From: Achromobacter denitrificans NBRC 15125
GTDB taxonomy: Bacteria > Pseudomonadota > Gammaproteobacteria > Burkholderiales > Burkholderiaceae_B
Direction of reading: 5' to 3'
DNA: 52,819 nt
Assembly: GCF_001571365.1 (NCBI RefSeq)
Contig: NZ_BCTQ01000042.1
Coordinates: forward strand, 1 to 52,819
Shown here piece by piece: positions 43,567-52,175 of the stretch. Within the stretch, counting starts at the first letter, position 1. The number at the start of each line of letters is the position of its first letter. The position numbers and the translations under genes were made by a program. Below the pieces are notes generated by a model, which did not search any database, was not told the DNA's origin, and saw nothing but the letters and a program-made list of their open reading frames with translations.

Positions 43567-44706
43567 ATGCAAGCCCGCCAGCCCCGGTCCATCGAATTCG
43601 ACCTGCCCGCCACCGCGGGCTGCCCAAGCGCCGTCGGCCATGCCTGGGCGCGCGTGCCGGAGCCGCTGCCGGCCGGCGAACAGGCCGCCGCGGCCGATCG
43701 GGCGCGGGCGCTGCTCGAACGGGAGGGCGCGGCGCTGGTGGCGCACTACTATGTGGATGCGGCGCTCCAGGAGCTGGCCGAACAGACCGGCGGCTGCGTC
43801 GGCGATTCCCTGGAAATGGCCCGCTTCGGGCGGGACCATCCGGCGCGCACCCTGGTCGTGGCCGGAGTGCGCTTCATGGGCGAAACGGCCAAGATCCTCA
43901 GCCCCGGCAAGCGCATCCTGATGCCCGACCTGGACGCCACCTGTTCGCTGGACCTGGGCTGCCCGGCCGAGGAATTCGCCGCCTGGTGCGATGCCCATCC
44001 CGACCGGACGGTGGTGGTCTACGCCAACACCAGCGCGGCCGTGAAGGCGCGCGCGGACTGGGTCGTCACCTCGTCCATCGCCCTGGACGTGATCGCCGAG
44101 CTGCATGCGCGCGGCGAAAAAATCCTGTGGGCGCCCGACCGCCACCTGGGCGACTACGTCCAGCGCCAGACCGGCGCCGACATGCTGCTGTGGCAGGGCT
44201 CCTGCGTCGTGCACGACGAATTCAAGGGCACGGAACTGGAGCTGATGCGCGCCGAGCATCCGCGGGCCAGGGTGCTGGCCCATCCCGAGTCGCCCGCGGC
44301 CGTGCTGGCGCAGGCGGACGTGGTCGGTTCGACCACCCAGCTGATCGACGCCGCGCGCAAGCTGGACACCCAGGTTCTGATCGTGGCGACCGACCAGGGC
44401 ATCCTGCACAAGATGCGGGCGCAGGCGCCGGGCAAGACCTTCCTGGCCGCGCCCACCGCGGGCGACAGCGCCACCTGCAAGAGCTGCGCGCACTGCCCGT
44501 GGATGGCCATGAACGCCGTGTCCAACCTGGCGGACGCGCTCGAAGGCGGCCGCCACGAGATCCGCCTGGACCCCGCGCTGGGCCTGCGCGCCAAGGCCCC
44601 GATCGACCGCATGCTGGACTTCGCCGAATGGCGCAAACGCCGCGTGCAGGCCAGCGGGGACCTGGCCCGCGACACCGCGCTGTTCGCGCGCGTCGGCCCG
44701 GCGTAG
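43567..44706 (+). CDS. nadA: Quinolinate synthase A
   Basis: NadA condenses iminoaspartate with dihydroxyacetone phosphate to quinolinate, using a 4Fe-4S cluster. The 379-residue product carries the three cluster cysteines C126 (DATCSLD), C213 (GSCVVHDEF) and C310 ([10 protein letters not shown]); each is offset by exactly 13 from the E. coli ligands 113, 200 and 297. [24 protein letters not shown] and the DRHLGDYV motif are intact. A strong AAGGAG precedes the ATG. It is followed by nadB, with paired operators upstream. Confidence 0.96.
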   Translation: MQARQPRSIEFDLPATAGCPSAVGHAWARVPEPLPAGEQAAAADRARALLEREGAALVAHYYVDAALQELAEQTGGCVGDSLEMARFGRDHPARTLVVAGVRFMGETAKILSPGKRILMPDLDATCSLDLGCPAEEFAAWCDAHPDRTVVVYANTSAAVKARADWVVTSSIALDVIAELHARGEKILWAPDRHLGDYVQRQTGADMLLWQGSCVVHDEFKGTELELMRAEHPRARVLAHPESPAAVLAQADVVGSTTQLIDAARKLDTQVLIVATDQGILHKMRAQAPGKTFLAAPTAGDSATCKSCAHCPWMAMNAVSNLADALEGGRHEIRLDPALGLRAKAPIDRMLDFAEWRKRRVQASGDLARDTALFARVGPA

Positions 44707-44734
44707 CGCGCCGCATTCATCGGAGACCCGGCGC

Positions 44735-46276
44735 ATGGAATTCGACGTCATCATCATCGGCAGCGGCCTGGCCGGCCTGGCCGCAGCGCTGGAACTGGCG
44801 CCGCGGCGCCGCGTGGCCCTCGTGTCCAAGGGCGCGCTGGCCGACAGCGCCAGCAATCGCGCGCAAGGCGGCATCGCCGCGCCGCTGGCCGCGGGCGACA
44901 GCGTGGACGCGCACGTGCGCGACACGCTGGCGGCCGGCGCGGGGCTGTGCGATTTGCCCGCCACGCGCGAGATCATCTCCCGGGCCGGCGGCGCCATCGC
45001 CTGGCTGCGCGGGCAGGGCGTCGCGTTCACCGCGGAGCGCGAAGGCCTGCATCTCACTCGCGAAGGCGGCCATGGGCAGCGCCGCATCGCGCATGCGGCG
45101 GATGCGACCGGCCGCGCCATCGTGGCCGCGCTGGGCAGCCGCGCCCGCGGGCAGGGCGGCATCACGCTGCTGGAGCATCACTGCGCCGTGGACCTGCTGC
45201 TGGCGGGCGAGCCGGGCAGCGCCGTAGCGGCCTGCCGCGGGGCGCGGCTGCTGGACCTGCGGGCGGGAACCGTGTTCGACGCCATCGCGCCGCACGTCGT
45301 GCTCGCCACCGGCGGCGCCGGCCAGGTGTACCGCACCACGACCGCGCCGCCCGCCGCGACCGGCGACGGCATCGCCATGGCGTGGCGGGCGGGATGCCGG
45401 GTCGCCAACATGGAGTTCACGCAGTTCCATCCCACGGGCCTGCACCATCCGCAAGCCGAAGGCTTCCTCATTTCCGAGGCGGTGCGCGGCGAGGGCGGCG
45501 TGCTGCGCCTGCCCGGCGGCGAGCGCTTCATGCCGGCGCACGATCCGCGGGCCGAGCTGGCGCCGCGCGACATCGTGGCCCGCGCCATCCAGGCCGAGAT
45601 GGAACGCCATGGCCTGGACTGCGTCCACCTCGACGTCAGCCACCAGCCGCGGGAATTCCTGCTGGCGCACTTTCCGACCATCCATGCGCGCTGCCTCGCG
45701 CTGGGCATCGACATTGCGTCCATGCCCATCCCCGTCGCGCCCGCCGCGCACTACACCTGCGGCGGCGTGGTGGCCGACGTGGCCGGCCGCAGCGGCCTGG
45801 CGGGGCTCTACGTGATCGGCGAGGCCGCGTGCACCGGCCTGCACGGCGCGAACCGGCTGGCCAGCAATTCGCTATTGGAGTGCGTGGTTACCGGCAGGGC
45901 GGCGGCGCAGGACATCCTGCAGCATGCCGCAAGGCGCGGGCCGCAAGCGGGCCCGGCACAGACCGAGGCCTTGACGATGGCCGCGCGGCCGTCGCCCGAC
46001 CTGGCGCGGTTGCGGCGGGAGCTGCGCGAGCGGATGAGCCGCGACGTGGGCGTCGTGCGCAGCGACGCCGCGCTGCATCGCGCGGCCGCTTTCGTCGGCC
46101 CGCTGCGCGCCGGGCTGGATGCGAGGCTGCGCGGCGAGGGCCTGAGCCTGGAACTGCTGGAGCTGCGCAACCTGGCGCTGGTGGCCGAGCTGATCGTGCG
46201 CGGCGCGAGCGCGCGCCGCGAAAGCCGCGGGGCGCATTTCAACCGCGATCTGCCGGCGGTCCGCGCAACCGCCTAG
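44735..46276 (+). CDS. nadB: L-aspartate oxidase
   Basis: NadB oxidises L-aspartate to iminoaspartate, the substrate of NadA. The 513-residue flavoprotein has the FAD dinucleotide motif IIIGSGLAGLAAALEL near residue 6, the SNRAQGGIAAPLA segment near 44, FTQFHPTGLHHP near 228, and HYTCGGVVADVAGRSGLAGLYVIGEAACTGLHGANRLASNSLLE near 336-380. It follows nadA by 28 bases behind GGAGA. The expected third gene, nadC, does not follow; the next gene is on the other strand. Confidence 0.95.
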   Translation: MEFDVIIIGSGLAGLAAALELAPRRRVALVSKGALADSASNRAQGGIAAPLAAGDSVDAHVRDTLAAGAGLCDLPATREIISRAGGAIAWLRGQGVAFTAEREGLHLTREGGHGQRRIAHAADATGRAIVAALGSRARGQGGITLLEHHCAVDLLLAGEPGSAVAACRGARLLDLRAGTVFDAIAPHVVLATGGAGQVYRTTTAPPAATGDGIAMAWRAGCRVANMEFTQFHPTGLHHPQAEGFLISEAVRGEGGVLRLPGGERFMPAHDPRAELAPRDIVARAIQAEMERHGLDCVHLDVSHQPREFLLAHFPTIHARCLALGIDIASMPIPVAPAAHYTCGGVVADVAGRSGLAGLYVIGEAACTGLHGANRLASNSLLECVVTGRAAAQDILQHAARRGPQAGPAQTEALTMAARPSPDLARLRRELRERMSRDVGVVRSDAALHRAAAFVGPLRAGLDARLRGEGLSLELLELRNLALVAELIVRGASARRESRGAHFNRDLPAVRATA

Positions 46277-46283
46277 GGCCGGT

Positions 46284-47138
46284 TCAACAGACGCCGGTCA
46301 GCAGATGCTGCGGCGGGCCGCCAGCGGCCCGCCGGAAACGCGAGGGCGACACGCCCATGTGTTCGCGGAAAAAGCGGGAGAAGTTGCCGGGCGTGGAAAA
46401 GCCCAGGTCCAGCGCCACCGAGGTCAGGGGCTGCTCCTGGTGCACCAGCAGGCGCACCGCTTCTTCGACCCGCACGGCGCTCCAGAACACCTGCGGCGTG
46501 GTGTTGAGCTGGTCGCGGAAGAGCGCGAAGAAATGCCCGCGCGACAGGCCCACGCGGCTGGCGACGTCTTCCACCGCTATCGGTTCGTGGACGTGCTCGC
46601 GCATGTAGGCGATGGCGGCGCGCAGCCGGCGATCCAGCGCAGGCGCCGCCGACACCGGGCCGCGCGCGCGCTCAGGCCCCGTGGACGATTCGATCGCGGC
46701 CAGCAGCAGCGCTTCGACCTCCGCGTCGAGGTCCGCGCCCGGATGCTCGTGAGGGGCGACGATCTTGTCCAGCAGGCGCCAGCAGCTTTGCCGCACGGCG
46801 GCGTCGATGGGAACGCCGGGCGCCGCGAAATGAAAGGGGCGCCCGGTGGCCGCCCGCCGCTCGTCCAGCCAGGGCTTGGCGATGTAGAGCACCAGGAAGA
46901 TCGCCGGGCCCGAGCGTTCGAGCAAGCGGGCATCGTGCGATTCGTAGGTGTTGGTTCCCAGCGCCAGGTGTTCGCTGTAGGGGACCAGGGTCTGGCCGAC
47001 GTGGCCTTCCACGCGCGAGCCGCCCAGCCAGAGGGCGAGCTGCACTTCCGCGTGCGCATGCGCGATCAGGTCGTCGCGTAGCTCCAGCACGACGGCGCGG
47101 CCGAACGCGCCTTCGTGCAAGGCATAGGTCTCCTGCAT
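46284..47138 (-). CDS. AraC-family regulator with cupin domain
   Basis: The 284-residue product has an N-terminal cupin-like sensor (DDLIAHAHAEVQLALWLGGSRVEGHVGQTLVPYSEHLALGTNTYESHD) and a C-terminal AraC domain (PIAVEDVASRVGLSRGHFFALFRDQLNTTPQVFWSAVRVEEA and SVALDLGFSTPGNFSRFFREHMGVSPSRFRR). It is divergent from a FAH-family, alpha/beta hydrolase and amidohydrolase gene set and probably controls it. Its stop lies seven bases from the nadB stop (convergent). Confidence 0.9.
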   Translation of the reverse strand: MQETYALHEGAFGRAVVLELRDDLIAHAHAEVQLALWLGGSRVEGHVGQTLVPYSEHLALGTNTYESHDARLLERSGPAIFLVLYIAKPWLDERRAATGRPFHFAAPGVPIDAAVRQSCWRLLDKIVAPHEHPGADLDAEVEALLLAAIESSTGPERARGPVSAAPALDRRLRAAIAYMREHVHEPIAVEDVASRVGLSRGHFFALFRDQLNTTPQVFWSAVRVEEAVRLLVHQEQPLTSVALDLGFSTPGNFSRFFREHMGVSPSRFRRAAGGPPQHLLTGVC

Positions 47139-47410
47139 CTCTGTCTCCTGTTTTTTTCTGCCCCCGGTCGCGCCAGCGAGCTTGCCGGGGGCGGTGCCGC
47201 CGTCGCGCGGGCGCGGCGCCTGCGAGAATTTTATGGGCGTTTGCGCGCGATTTCGGCGTAGGTGTATTCACCTAGCACAAGATCTGACTCTGCGATAAGT
47301 CCGCGCACCCCGAGATAAGCGCGTCGCCGCCGGCCCCGATAAAGTCCCCAGCACCTACCGGCGAGCCGCGGGCCGTCGGGGGATTGTTCAGGTGGAAGAA
47401 GGAGACGGCA
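47139..47410. other. Divergent regulatory region between the AraC gene and the FAH operon
   Basis: The 272 bases hold no ORF of note. Three GATAA cores at 47294, 47314 and 47338 lie in the same orientation, 20 and 24 bases apart; the first and third share GATAA(A)GTCC. They could be AraC-type half sites, but the match is short. GGAGAC at 47401 is the ribosome site of the FAH-family gene. Confidence 0.45.
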
Positions 47411-48289
47411 GTGCGCATTGCTAGTTTTATGGTGAACGGCAGCCAGGAGGTCGGCCTGGTGTCCGCCGACGGCGCGACGGTGGCGCCCCTGGCGTTCGAC
47501 GCGGCGCGCAAGCGCCTGGGCGCCCAGGCGGTGATCGATCTGCTTGCGGCGGGCGGCAGCCTGCCCGAAGCGGGGGCGGCATTGCCGCTAGACCAGGTGA
47601 GGTTGCTGGCGCCGCTGCCCAGGCCGCGCCGCAATCTGTGGTGCGTGGGGCGCAACTATCACGCCCATGCGAAGGAACTCTCGGCCTCGGTCTTCAAGGA
47701 CAACGATGCGAATCCGGAATCCTGGCCCATCGTTTTCACCAAGGTGCCCGAATGCGTGGTGGGGCCGCGTGCCGACGTGAAGCTGCCCGTCGGCGTTTCG
47801 GCGCAGATCGACTATGAAGCCGAGCTGGCGGTCGTGATCGGCAAGGGCGGCAAGAACATCGCCCGCGCCGATGCGCTCGCCCATGTCTTCGGCTACACGG
47901 CGCTCAACGACGTCACGGCGCGCGACGTGCAGATGCGCCACCAGCAATGGGACATGGGCAAGTCCTTCGATACCTTCTGCCCCATGGGCCCGTGGATCGC
48001 CACGGCCGACGAGTTCGACGGCACCCGCACGCGGGTGCGCTGCTGGGTCAACGGCGAACTGCGCCAGGACGGCCCCACGCAGAACATGATCTTCGATATC
48101 CCCAGCCTGATCGAAACCATCTCGCGCGGCATCACGCTGTATCCGGGCGACGTGATCGCCACCGGCACGCCCGCCGGCGTCGGCATGGGCATGCAGCCTC
48201 CCCGCTATCTCGCCGCGGGCGACGTGGTGCGCGTGGAGATCGACGGCCTGGGCGCGATCGAAAACACTTTTATCGAGGAGCAATCATGA
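47411..48289 (+). CDS. Fumarylacetoacetate-hydrolase (FAH) family protein
   Basis: The 292-residue product has an N-terminal domain ending LPRPRRNLWCVGRNYHAHAKE and the FAH catalytic core: QIDYEAELAVVIGKGGKNI with metal-ligand glutamates, VFGYTALNDVTARDVQMRHQQWDMGKSFDTFCPMGPWI, and PGDVIATGTPAGVGMGMQPPRYLAAGDVVRVEIDGLG. Such enzymes hydrolyse, isomerise or decarboxylate 2-keto or 1,3-dicarbonyl acids. GTG at 47411 is chosen, with GGAGAC before it. Its stop overlaps the hydrolase start. Confidence 0.9.
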   Translation: MRIASFMVNGSQEVGLVSADGATVAPLAFDAARKRLGAQAVIDLLAAGGSLPEAGAALPLDQVRLLAPLPRPRRNLWCVGRNYHAHAKELSASVFKDNDANPESWPIVFTKVPECVVGPRADVKLPVGVSAQIDYEAELAVVIGKGGKNIARADALAHVFGYTALNDVTARDVQMRHQQWDMGKSFDTFCPMGPWIATADEFDGTRTRVRCWVNGELRQDGPTQNMIFDIPSLIETISRGITLYPGDVIATGTPAGVGMGMQPPRYLAAGDVVRVEIDGLGAIENTFIEEQS

Positions 48290-49068
48290 GCACGAGCGAC
48301 ATCAACGGCCTGGCCGTGGAGATCGACGGCCAGGGGCCGGCCCTGTTGTGCATACACGGGCTGGGCGGCTCGTCCAATACCTGGACGCCCGTGATGGGCG
48401 CCTTCGAGGGCATGCGCGTCATCCGCCCGGACCTGCCGGGCAGCGCGCGCTCGCCGCTGGCGCGGGAGGCGCTGTCCATCGAAGCCTACGTCGACGCGCT
48501 GGCCGGCGTGCTGGCGGAACTGGAGGTCGACACGCTGCACATCGCCGCGCATTCGCTGGGCACCATCGTGGCCCAGCATTTCGCCGTGGCGCATCCCGCC
48601 CGGGTCAAGTCGCTCGCGCTCTTCGGGCCGCTGGCCGCGCCGCCGGATGCCGGGAGGGCCGGCATCCGGGCGCGCGCCGAACTGGCCCGCGGCGGCGACG
48701 CGGCGATGCAGGAAATCGCGGATGCCATCGTCAAGGGCGCGACCAGCGCCCAGACCAAGTCAGACCAGCCCGCGGTGCTGGCGCTGGTGCGCGAAAGCGT
48801 GATGCGGCAGCCGCCCGAGGGCTATGCGCAGAGCTGCGAGGCGCTGGCCGGCGCGCAACCCGCCGCCGTCGAGCGGCTGGACGTGCCGGCGCTGCTGGTG
48901 ACGGGCGACCAGGACGGCGTGGCGCCGCCGGCCAATGTCGAGGCCCTGGCCGCCCGCATCGCCGGAAGCCGCCGGATCGTCGTCGCCGATTGCGGCCACT
49001 GGACGACCTACGAGAAGCCCCAGGCCTGCATCGAGGCCTTGCGCGAGTTTTACCCGGCGCTGCGCTAG
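48286..49068 (+). CDS. Alpha/beta hydrolase
   Basis: The 260-residue product has the oxyanion region LLCIHGLGGSSNTW near residue 22, the nucleophile elbow AAHSLGTIVAQHFA (serine near 88), the acid in LLVTGDQDGVAPP and the histidine in ADCGHWTTYEKP. It resembles the 3-oxoadipate enol-lactonase / MhpC group. It overlaps the FAH gene (ATGA), so the two probably act on successive intermediates. The substrate is unknown. Confidence 0.88.
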   Translation: MSTSDINGLAVEIDGQGPALLCIHGLGGSSNTWTPVMGAFEGMRVIRPDLPGSARSPLAREALSIEAYVDALAGVLAELEVDTLHIAAHSLGTIVAQHFAVAHPARVKSLALFGPLAAPPDAGRAGIRARAELARGGDAAMQEIADAIVKGATSAQTKSDQPAVLALVRESVMRQPPEGYAQSCEALAGAQPAAVERLDVPALLVTGDQDGVAPPANVEALAARIAGSRRIVVADCGHWTTYEKPQACIEALREFYPALR

Positions 49069-49134
49069 CCGCCGCTTTCCCTGGCGTTTCAACATAAGAA
49101 ATCGGCCCGCGGCGCGGGCTGAAGGAGACTTGTC

Positions 49135-50451
49135 ATGTCCAGAATTGCCATTACCAACGTCACCATCTTCGATGGCAGCGGCGCGGCGCCCTTCAAAGGC
49201 GAGGTGCTGATCGAAGACACGCGCATCGTCGAGGTCGCGCGCGCTCCCCGGCAGGTAGGCAGGGAAGGGGCGCGCGCCATCGACGGCGCAGGCCGTTTCC
49301 TGATGCCCGGCATGACCGAGGCGCACACCCATTTTTCTTGGAACGACCAGCCCTCGCTCGCCGCGATCCAGTTCATGCCGCCCGAAGAGCACATCCTCTG
49401 GTGCGTGCGCGTGGCCAAGCGCTACCTGGAAATGGGCTGGACCTCGGCCATCGGCGCCGCGGCGGCAAAGCCGCGCCTGGACGTGGTGCTGCGCAACGCG
49501 ATCAACGCCGGAGAGTGCCCGGGGCCACGCTACCTGGCGGGCAGCCAGGAAATCACCACGATCGGCGCGCTGGGCGACAACACGCTGCCGCACATGCCGT
49601 TCGACGAACTCAGCTTCGGCAGCGTGTGCAGCGGCCCCGAAGAGATCCGGCGCTCGGCGCGCACGTTCATCAAGTACGGCGTCGATCACCTGAAGATCAA
49701 TCTGTCGGGCGAGTACATCGCGGGCCTGCCGGCCGAGATGTCGCCCTTCGCGGAAGACGAGATCGCCATGCTGGCCGGCGAGGCCAGGCGCTATGGCAAG
49801 CGCGTGGCGGCCCACGCGCGCTCCAGCGAATCGGTCAAGCAGTGCGTGCGCCACGGCATCGAAATGATCTATCACGCCAGCTTTGCCGACGACGAGGCGC
49901 TCGACATGCTGGAGGCCAACAAGGACAAGCATTTCGTCGCCCCGGGCATAGGCTGGCTGGTCAGGACCGCCTTCCACGCGTCCGAGTACGGCATCACGCC
50001 CGCCATCGCCGAAAAAATGGGCTACAAGCGCGAGCTGGAAATCGCCGCCGAGTCGCTGCGCAAGATGCGCGAGCGCGGCATCCGCATCCTGCCCGGAGGC
50101 GACTACGGCTTTGCCTGGATGCCCCACGGAACCAACGCCACCGACCTGCAGTACTTCGTCGACTACATCGGCATGACGCCGACCGAGGCGCTGGTGTCGG
50201 CCACCCGGCTGGGCGGCGAGATCATGCAGCGTCCGGACGAGATCGGCATGCTGCGTCCCGGCTATCTGGCGGACCTGGTCATGGTCGACGGAAATCCGCT
50301 GGAGGACCTGTCGCTGCTGGTCGACCCCAACCGGATCAGCCTCGTGATGAAGGACGGACAGATATGGAAGGACGCCTGCCCGCGCGCCGCGGACGGCATG
50401 GCGCAGCAGGCCGCCGGGCAGGGCGCGAGGGAGGCGGTCGCGGCGCATTGA
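49135..50451 (+). CDS. Amidohydrolase family protein (imidazolonepropionase-like)
   Basis: The 438-residue product is a metal-dependent amidohydrolase: GMTEAHTHFSW near residue 59 (HxH), KINLSGEY with the likely bridging lysine, RVAAHARSSESV and MIYHASFADDEAL with the metal histidines, LPGGDYGFAWMPHG with the catalytic aspartate, and GMLRPGYLADLVMVDGNPLEDL at the C-terminus. It hydrolyses a C-N bond in a cyclic or acyclic amide. GAAGGAG precedes the ATG; a GCCCGC/GCGGGC hairpin (49105-49119) lies just before it. Confidence 0.88.
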   Translation: MSRIAITNVTIFDGSGAAPFKGEVLIEDTRIVEVARAPRQVGREGARAIDGAGRFLMPGMTEAHTHFSWNDQPSLAAIQFMPPEEHILWCVRVAKRYLEMGWTSAIGAAAAKPRLDVVLRNAINAGECPGPRYLAGSQEITTIGALGDNTLPHMPFDELSFGSVCSGPEEIRRSARTFIKYGVDHLKINLSGEYIAGLPAEMSPFAEDEIAMLAGEARRYGKRVAAHARSSESVKQCVRHGIEMIYHASFADDEALDMLEANKDKHFVAPGIGWLVRTAFHASEYGITPAIAEKMGYKRELEIAAESLRKMRERGIRILPGGDYGFAWMPHGTNATDLQYFVDYIGMTPTEALVSATRLGGEIMQRPDEIGMLRPGYLADLVMVDGNPLEDLSLLVDPNRISLVMKDGQIWKDACPRAADGMAQQAAGQGAREAVAAH

Positions 50452-50465
50452 GCGCCGCGCGGGCG

Positions 50466-51698
50466 TCAGGCCCCGGCCAGGGACGTCTGCACGCTGGCGG
50501 CCAGCAACTGCGCGGTCGCGGCCGACAGCGTCCAGCCCAGGTGTCCATGGCCGGTGTTGTAGAACACCCCCGGCCGCTTGCCGGGGCCGACCCTGGGCAT
50601 CATGTTCGGCGTCATCGGGCGCAACCCGCACCACGGCACCACGCGCGAGGTGCGGATGCCGGGGAAGTGCTTGCGGGTCCAGTCCACCAGCGGCTGCACG
50701 CGTTCGGCGCGAATGTCCATGTTGAAGCCGTTGAACTCGGCCGTGCCGGCGACGCGGAACCGGTCGCCCAGCCGGCTGGTGACGATCTTGGCGGCTTCGT
50801 CGAGCAGGCTCACGCTGGGCGCCGAAGCGCGGCTGGCCTCGTCGTCCAGGTGCACGCTGATGGAATAGCCCTTGACCGGATAGATGTTGACCGTGTCGCC
50901 CAGGCGCTTGGCGAACTGCCGGCTGGCGGCGCCGGCGCAGATGACGACGGCGTCGGCGGACTCGCGCTGGCCCGGCTGCGCGCCGTCTGCGTCCGCGAGG
51001 TCCAGCAGGTAGCCGCCGCGCTCGGGGATGATGTCGCGGATGTCGGCGTCCTGCACGAAGCGCACGCCCCGGCGCGCGCAGGCGCGGGCCAGCCCGCTCG
51101 TGAATTTGTGGATGTCGCCGGTCGCGTCCGACGGGGTGTAGAAGCCGCCGTGGCAAGTGGTCTGCAGGGCCGGCTCGATGCTGCGGGCTTCCGCGGGCGT
51201 CACGGCGTAGCGTTCCAGCCCGCCCTCCTGCAGCAGCGCGTTGGCGCGGCGCGCGGTCTCGAAGCTGGCGGCGTCATGGTAGATGTGCAGGATGCCCCGG
51301 CGCTCCAGGTCGAAGTCGATGCCTTCTTCCTCGGCCATCGCGTACAGGTGCTGGCGCGCCTCGATGGCCAGGCGCGTGGTGTCGATGGTGTTCTGGCGGT
51401 AGTGGCGGATCTGGCCGATGAACTGCGCCAGCCAGGAATACTTGTGCCAGCTGAAACGGGGATTGAGCAGCAGCGGCGCGTCGTGGCGTCCGAGCCAGCG
51501 CAGGCCTTTCATGATGGTGGACACGCTGTTCCAGACTTCGGCGTTGCTGGCCGACAGCTGGCCGCCGTTGGCGTAGGACGTTTCCATGGCGGGATAGCGC
51601 TGGCGGTCGTAGACGGTGACGTCGTAACCCTGTTTGCTCAGGGCATAGGCAGACGTGACGCCGGTGATACCGGCGCCGATGATGGCGATGCGGGGCAT
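50466..51698 (-). CDS. dadA: D-amino-acid dehydrogenase (DadA-type flavoprotein)
   Basis: The 410-residue FAD enzyme has the dinucleotide motif RIAIIGAGITGVTSAYALSKQGYDVTVYDR at the N-terminus, ETSYANGGQLSASNAEVWN, VSLLDEAAKIVTSRLGDRFRVAGTAEFNGF and WCGLRPMTPNMMPRVG, and ends GVFYNTGHGHLGWTLSAATAQLLA. This is the DadA pattern: oxidative deamination of D-amino acids to 2-oxo acids with electrons passed to the quinone pool. Some relatives also use glycine. A tandem glycine riboswitch lies immediately upstream on the same strand. Confidence 0.93.
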   Translation of the reverse strand: MPRIAIIGAGITGVTSAYALSKQGYDVTVYDRQRYPAMETSYANGGQLSASNAEVWNSVSTIMKGLRWLGRHDAPLLLNPRFSWHKYSWLAQFIGQIRHYRQNTIDTTRLAIEARQHLYAMAEEEGIDFDLERRGILHIYHDAASFETARRANALLQEGGLERYAVTPAEARSIEPALQTTCHGGFYTPSDATGDIHKFTSGLARACARRGVRFVQDADIRDIIPERGGYLLDLADADGAQPGQRESADAVVICAGAASRQFAKRLGDTVNIYPVKGYSISVHLDDEASRASAPSVSLLDEAAKIVTSRLGDRFRVAGTAEFNGFNMDIRAERVQPLVDWTRKHFPGIRTSRVVPWCGLRPMTPNMMPRVGPGKRPGVFYNTGHGHLGWTLSAATAQLLAASVQTSLAGA

Positions 51699-51744
51699 GG
51701 TCGCTCCAAGGTCGAGTGGCCGCGGCCACCCGGCCGCAGCACCC

Positions 51745-51920
51745 CATCTGTCTCTGTACCTGAGAGCTTCACCCGCGGCGCGGATGGCGGCGGGTTCCCC
51801 TTCGGTGGGCGCGCAGGGCGCCTCTCTCCAGATTGTCTAGACCGCGCAGTCCTGTTTGCCTGAGAGTTTCCGGGGCGGTTGCTCCGTCGGCGCCTGCGGC
51901 GGGGCAGGTCTCTTCTGCGG
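51745..51920 (-). ncRNA. Tandem glycine riboswitch in the dadA leader
   Basis: Two glycine-aptamer units follow each other on the minus strand. The first (about 51917-51842) has a purine-rich AGAAGAG start, CCGACGGAGCAACCG at 51890-51876 and CTCTCAGG at 51866-51859. The second (about 51832-51749) has GGAGAGAGG at 51830-51822, CCGAAGGGG at 51805-51797 and CTCTCAGG at 51766-51759. This two-aptamer layout with a short linker is the RF00504 type. The 3' region to the dadA start includes a GTGGCCGCGGCCAC palindrome (51716-51729) that may be the expression platform. Glycine control of dadA is inferred from position. Confidence 0.9.
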
Positions 51921-52175
51921 GGTTTTGGATCGACCCGGGCAGGATAGCCAAAATCCCGGATTGTGGGACTAAGGGTTAATACCAGGGCTGGGGTGCCGGC
52001 GCAAAGGGGAAGTGTCCCCAAAATTCCCCTGTTACCTCTCCGTTGAACTGTACATTCCTCGTAAAAGCATCGCGCGGGGCGATGCGCTATAACCGACGTT
52101 TTACGCATTAGTGCCCCACGCGGGGCGGCGACCGGCAGCGTGCATGGCCGTGCCGCCGCCGGCAGGCCCCGATTC
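51921..52175. other. Divergent promoter region of the riboswitch-dadA transcript and the DUF2242 gene
   Basis: The 255 bases hold no convincing ORF. On the minus strand a TATCCT hexamer (complement of 51941-51946) could be the -10 of the riboswitch transcript. For the plus strand TATAAC at 52088-52093 is the best -10. Two inverted repeats lie here: AGGGGAA/TTCCCCT, and a nested structure at 52060-52105. Confidence 0.5.
52060..52105. repeat. Nested inverted repeat before the DUF2242 gene
   Basis: Outer arms CGTAAAA (52060-52066) and TTTTACG (52099-52105) enclose a second pair, GCATCG (52067-52072) and CGATGC (52080-52085). The inner hairpin directly abuts the left outer arm, and a 13-base single-stranded stretch containing TATAAC separates it from the right arm. 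It might be a regulator site or a cruciform; no family is recognised. Confidence 0.5.
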
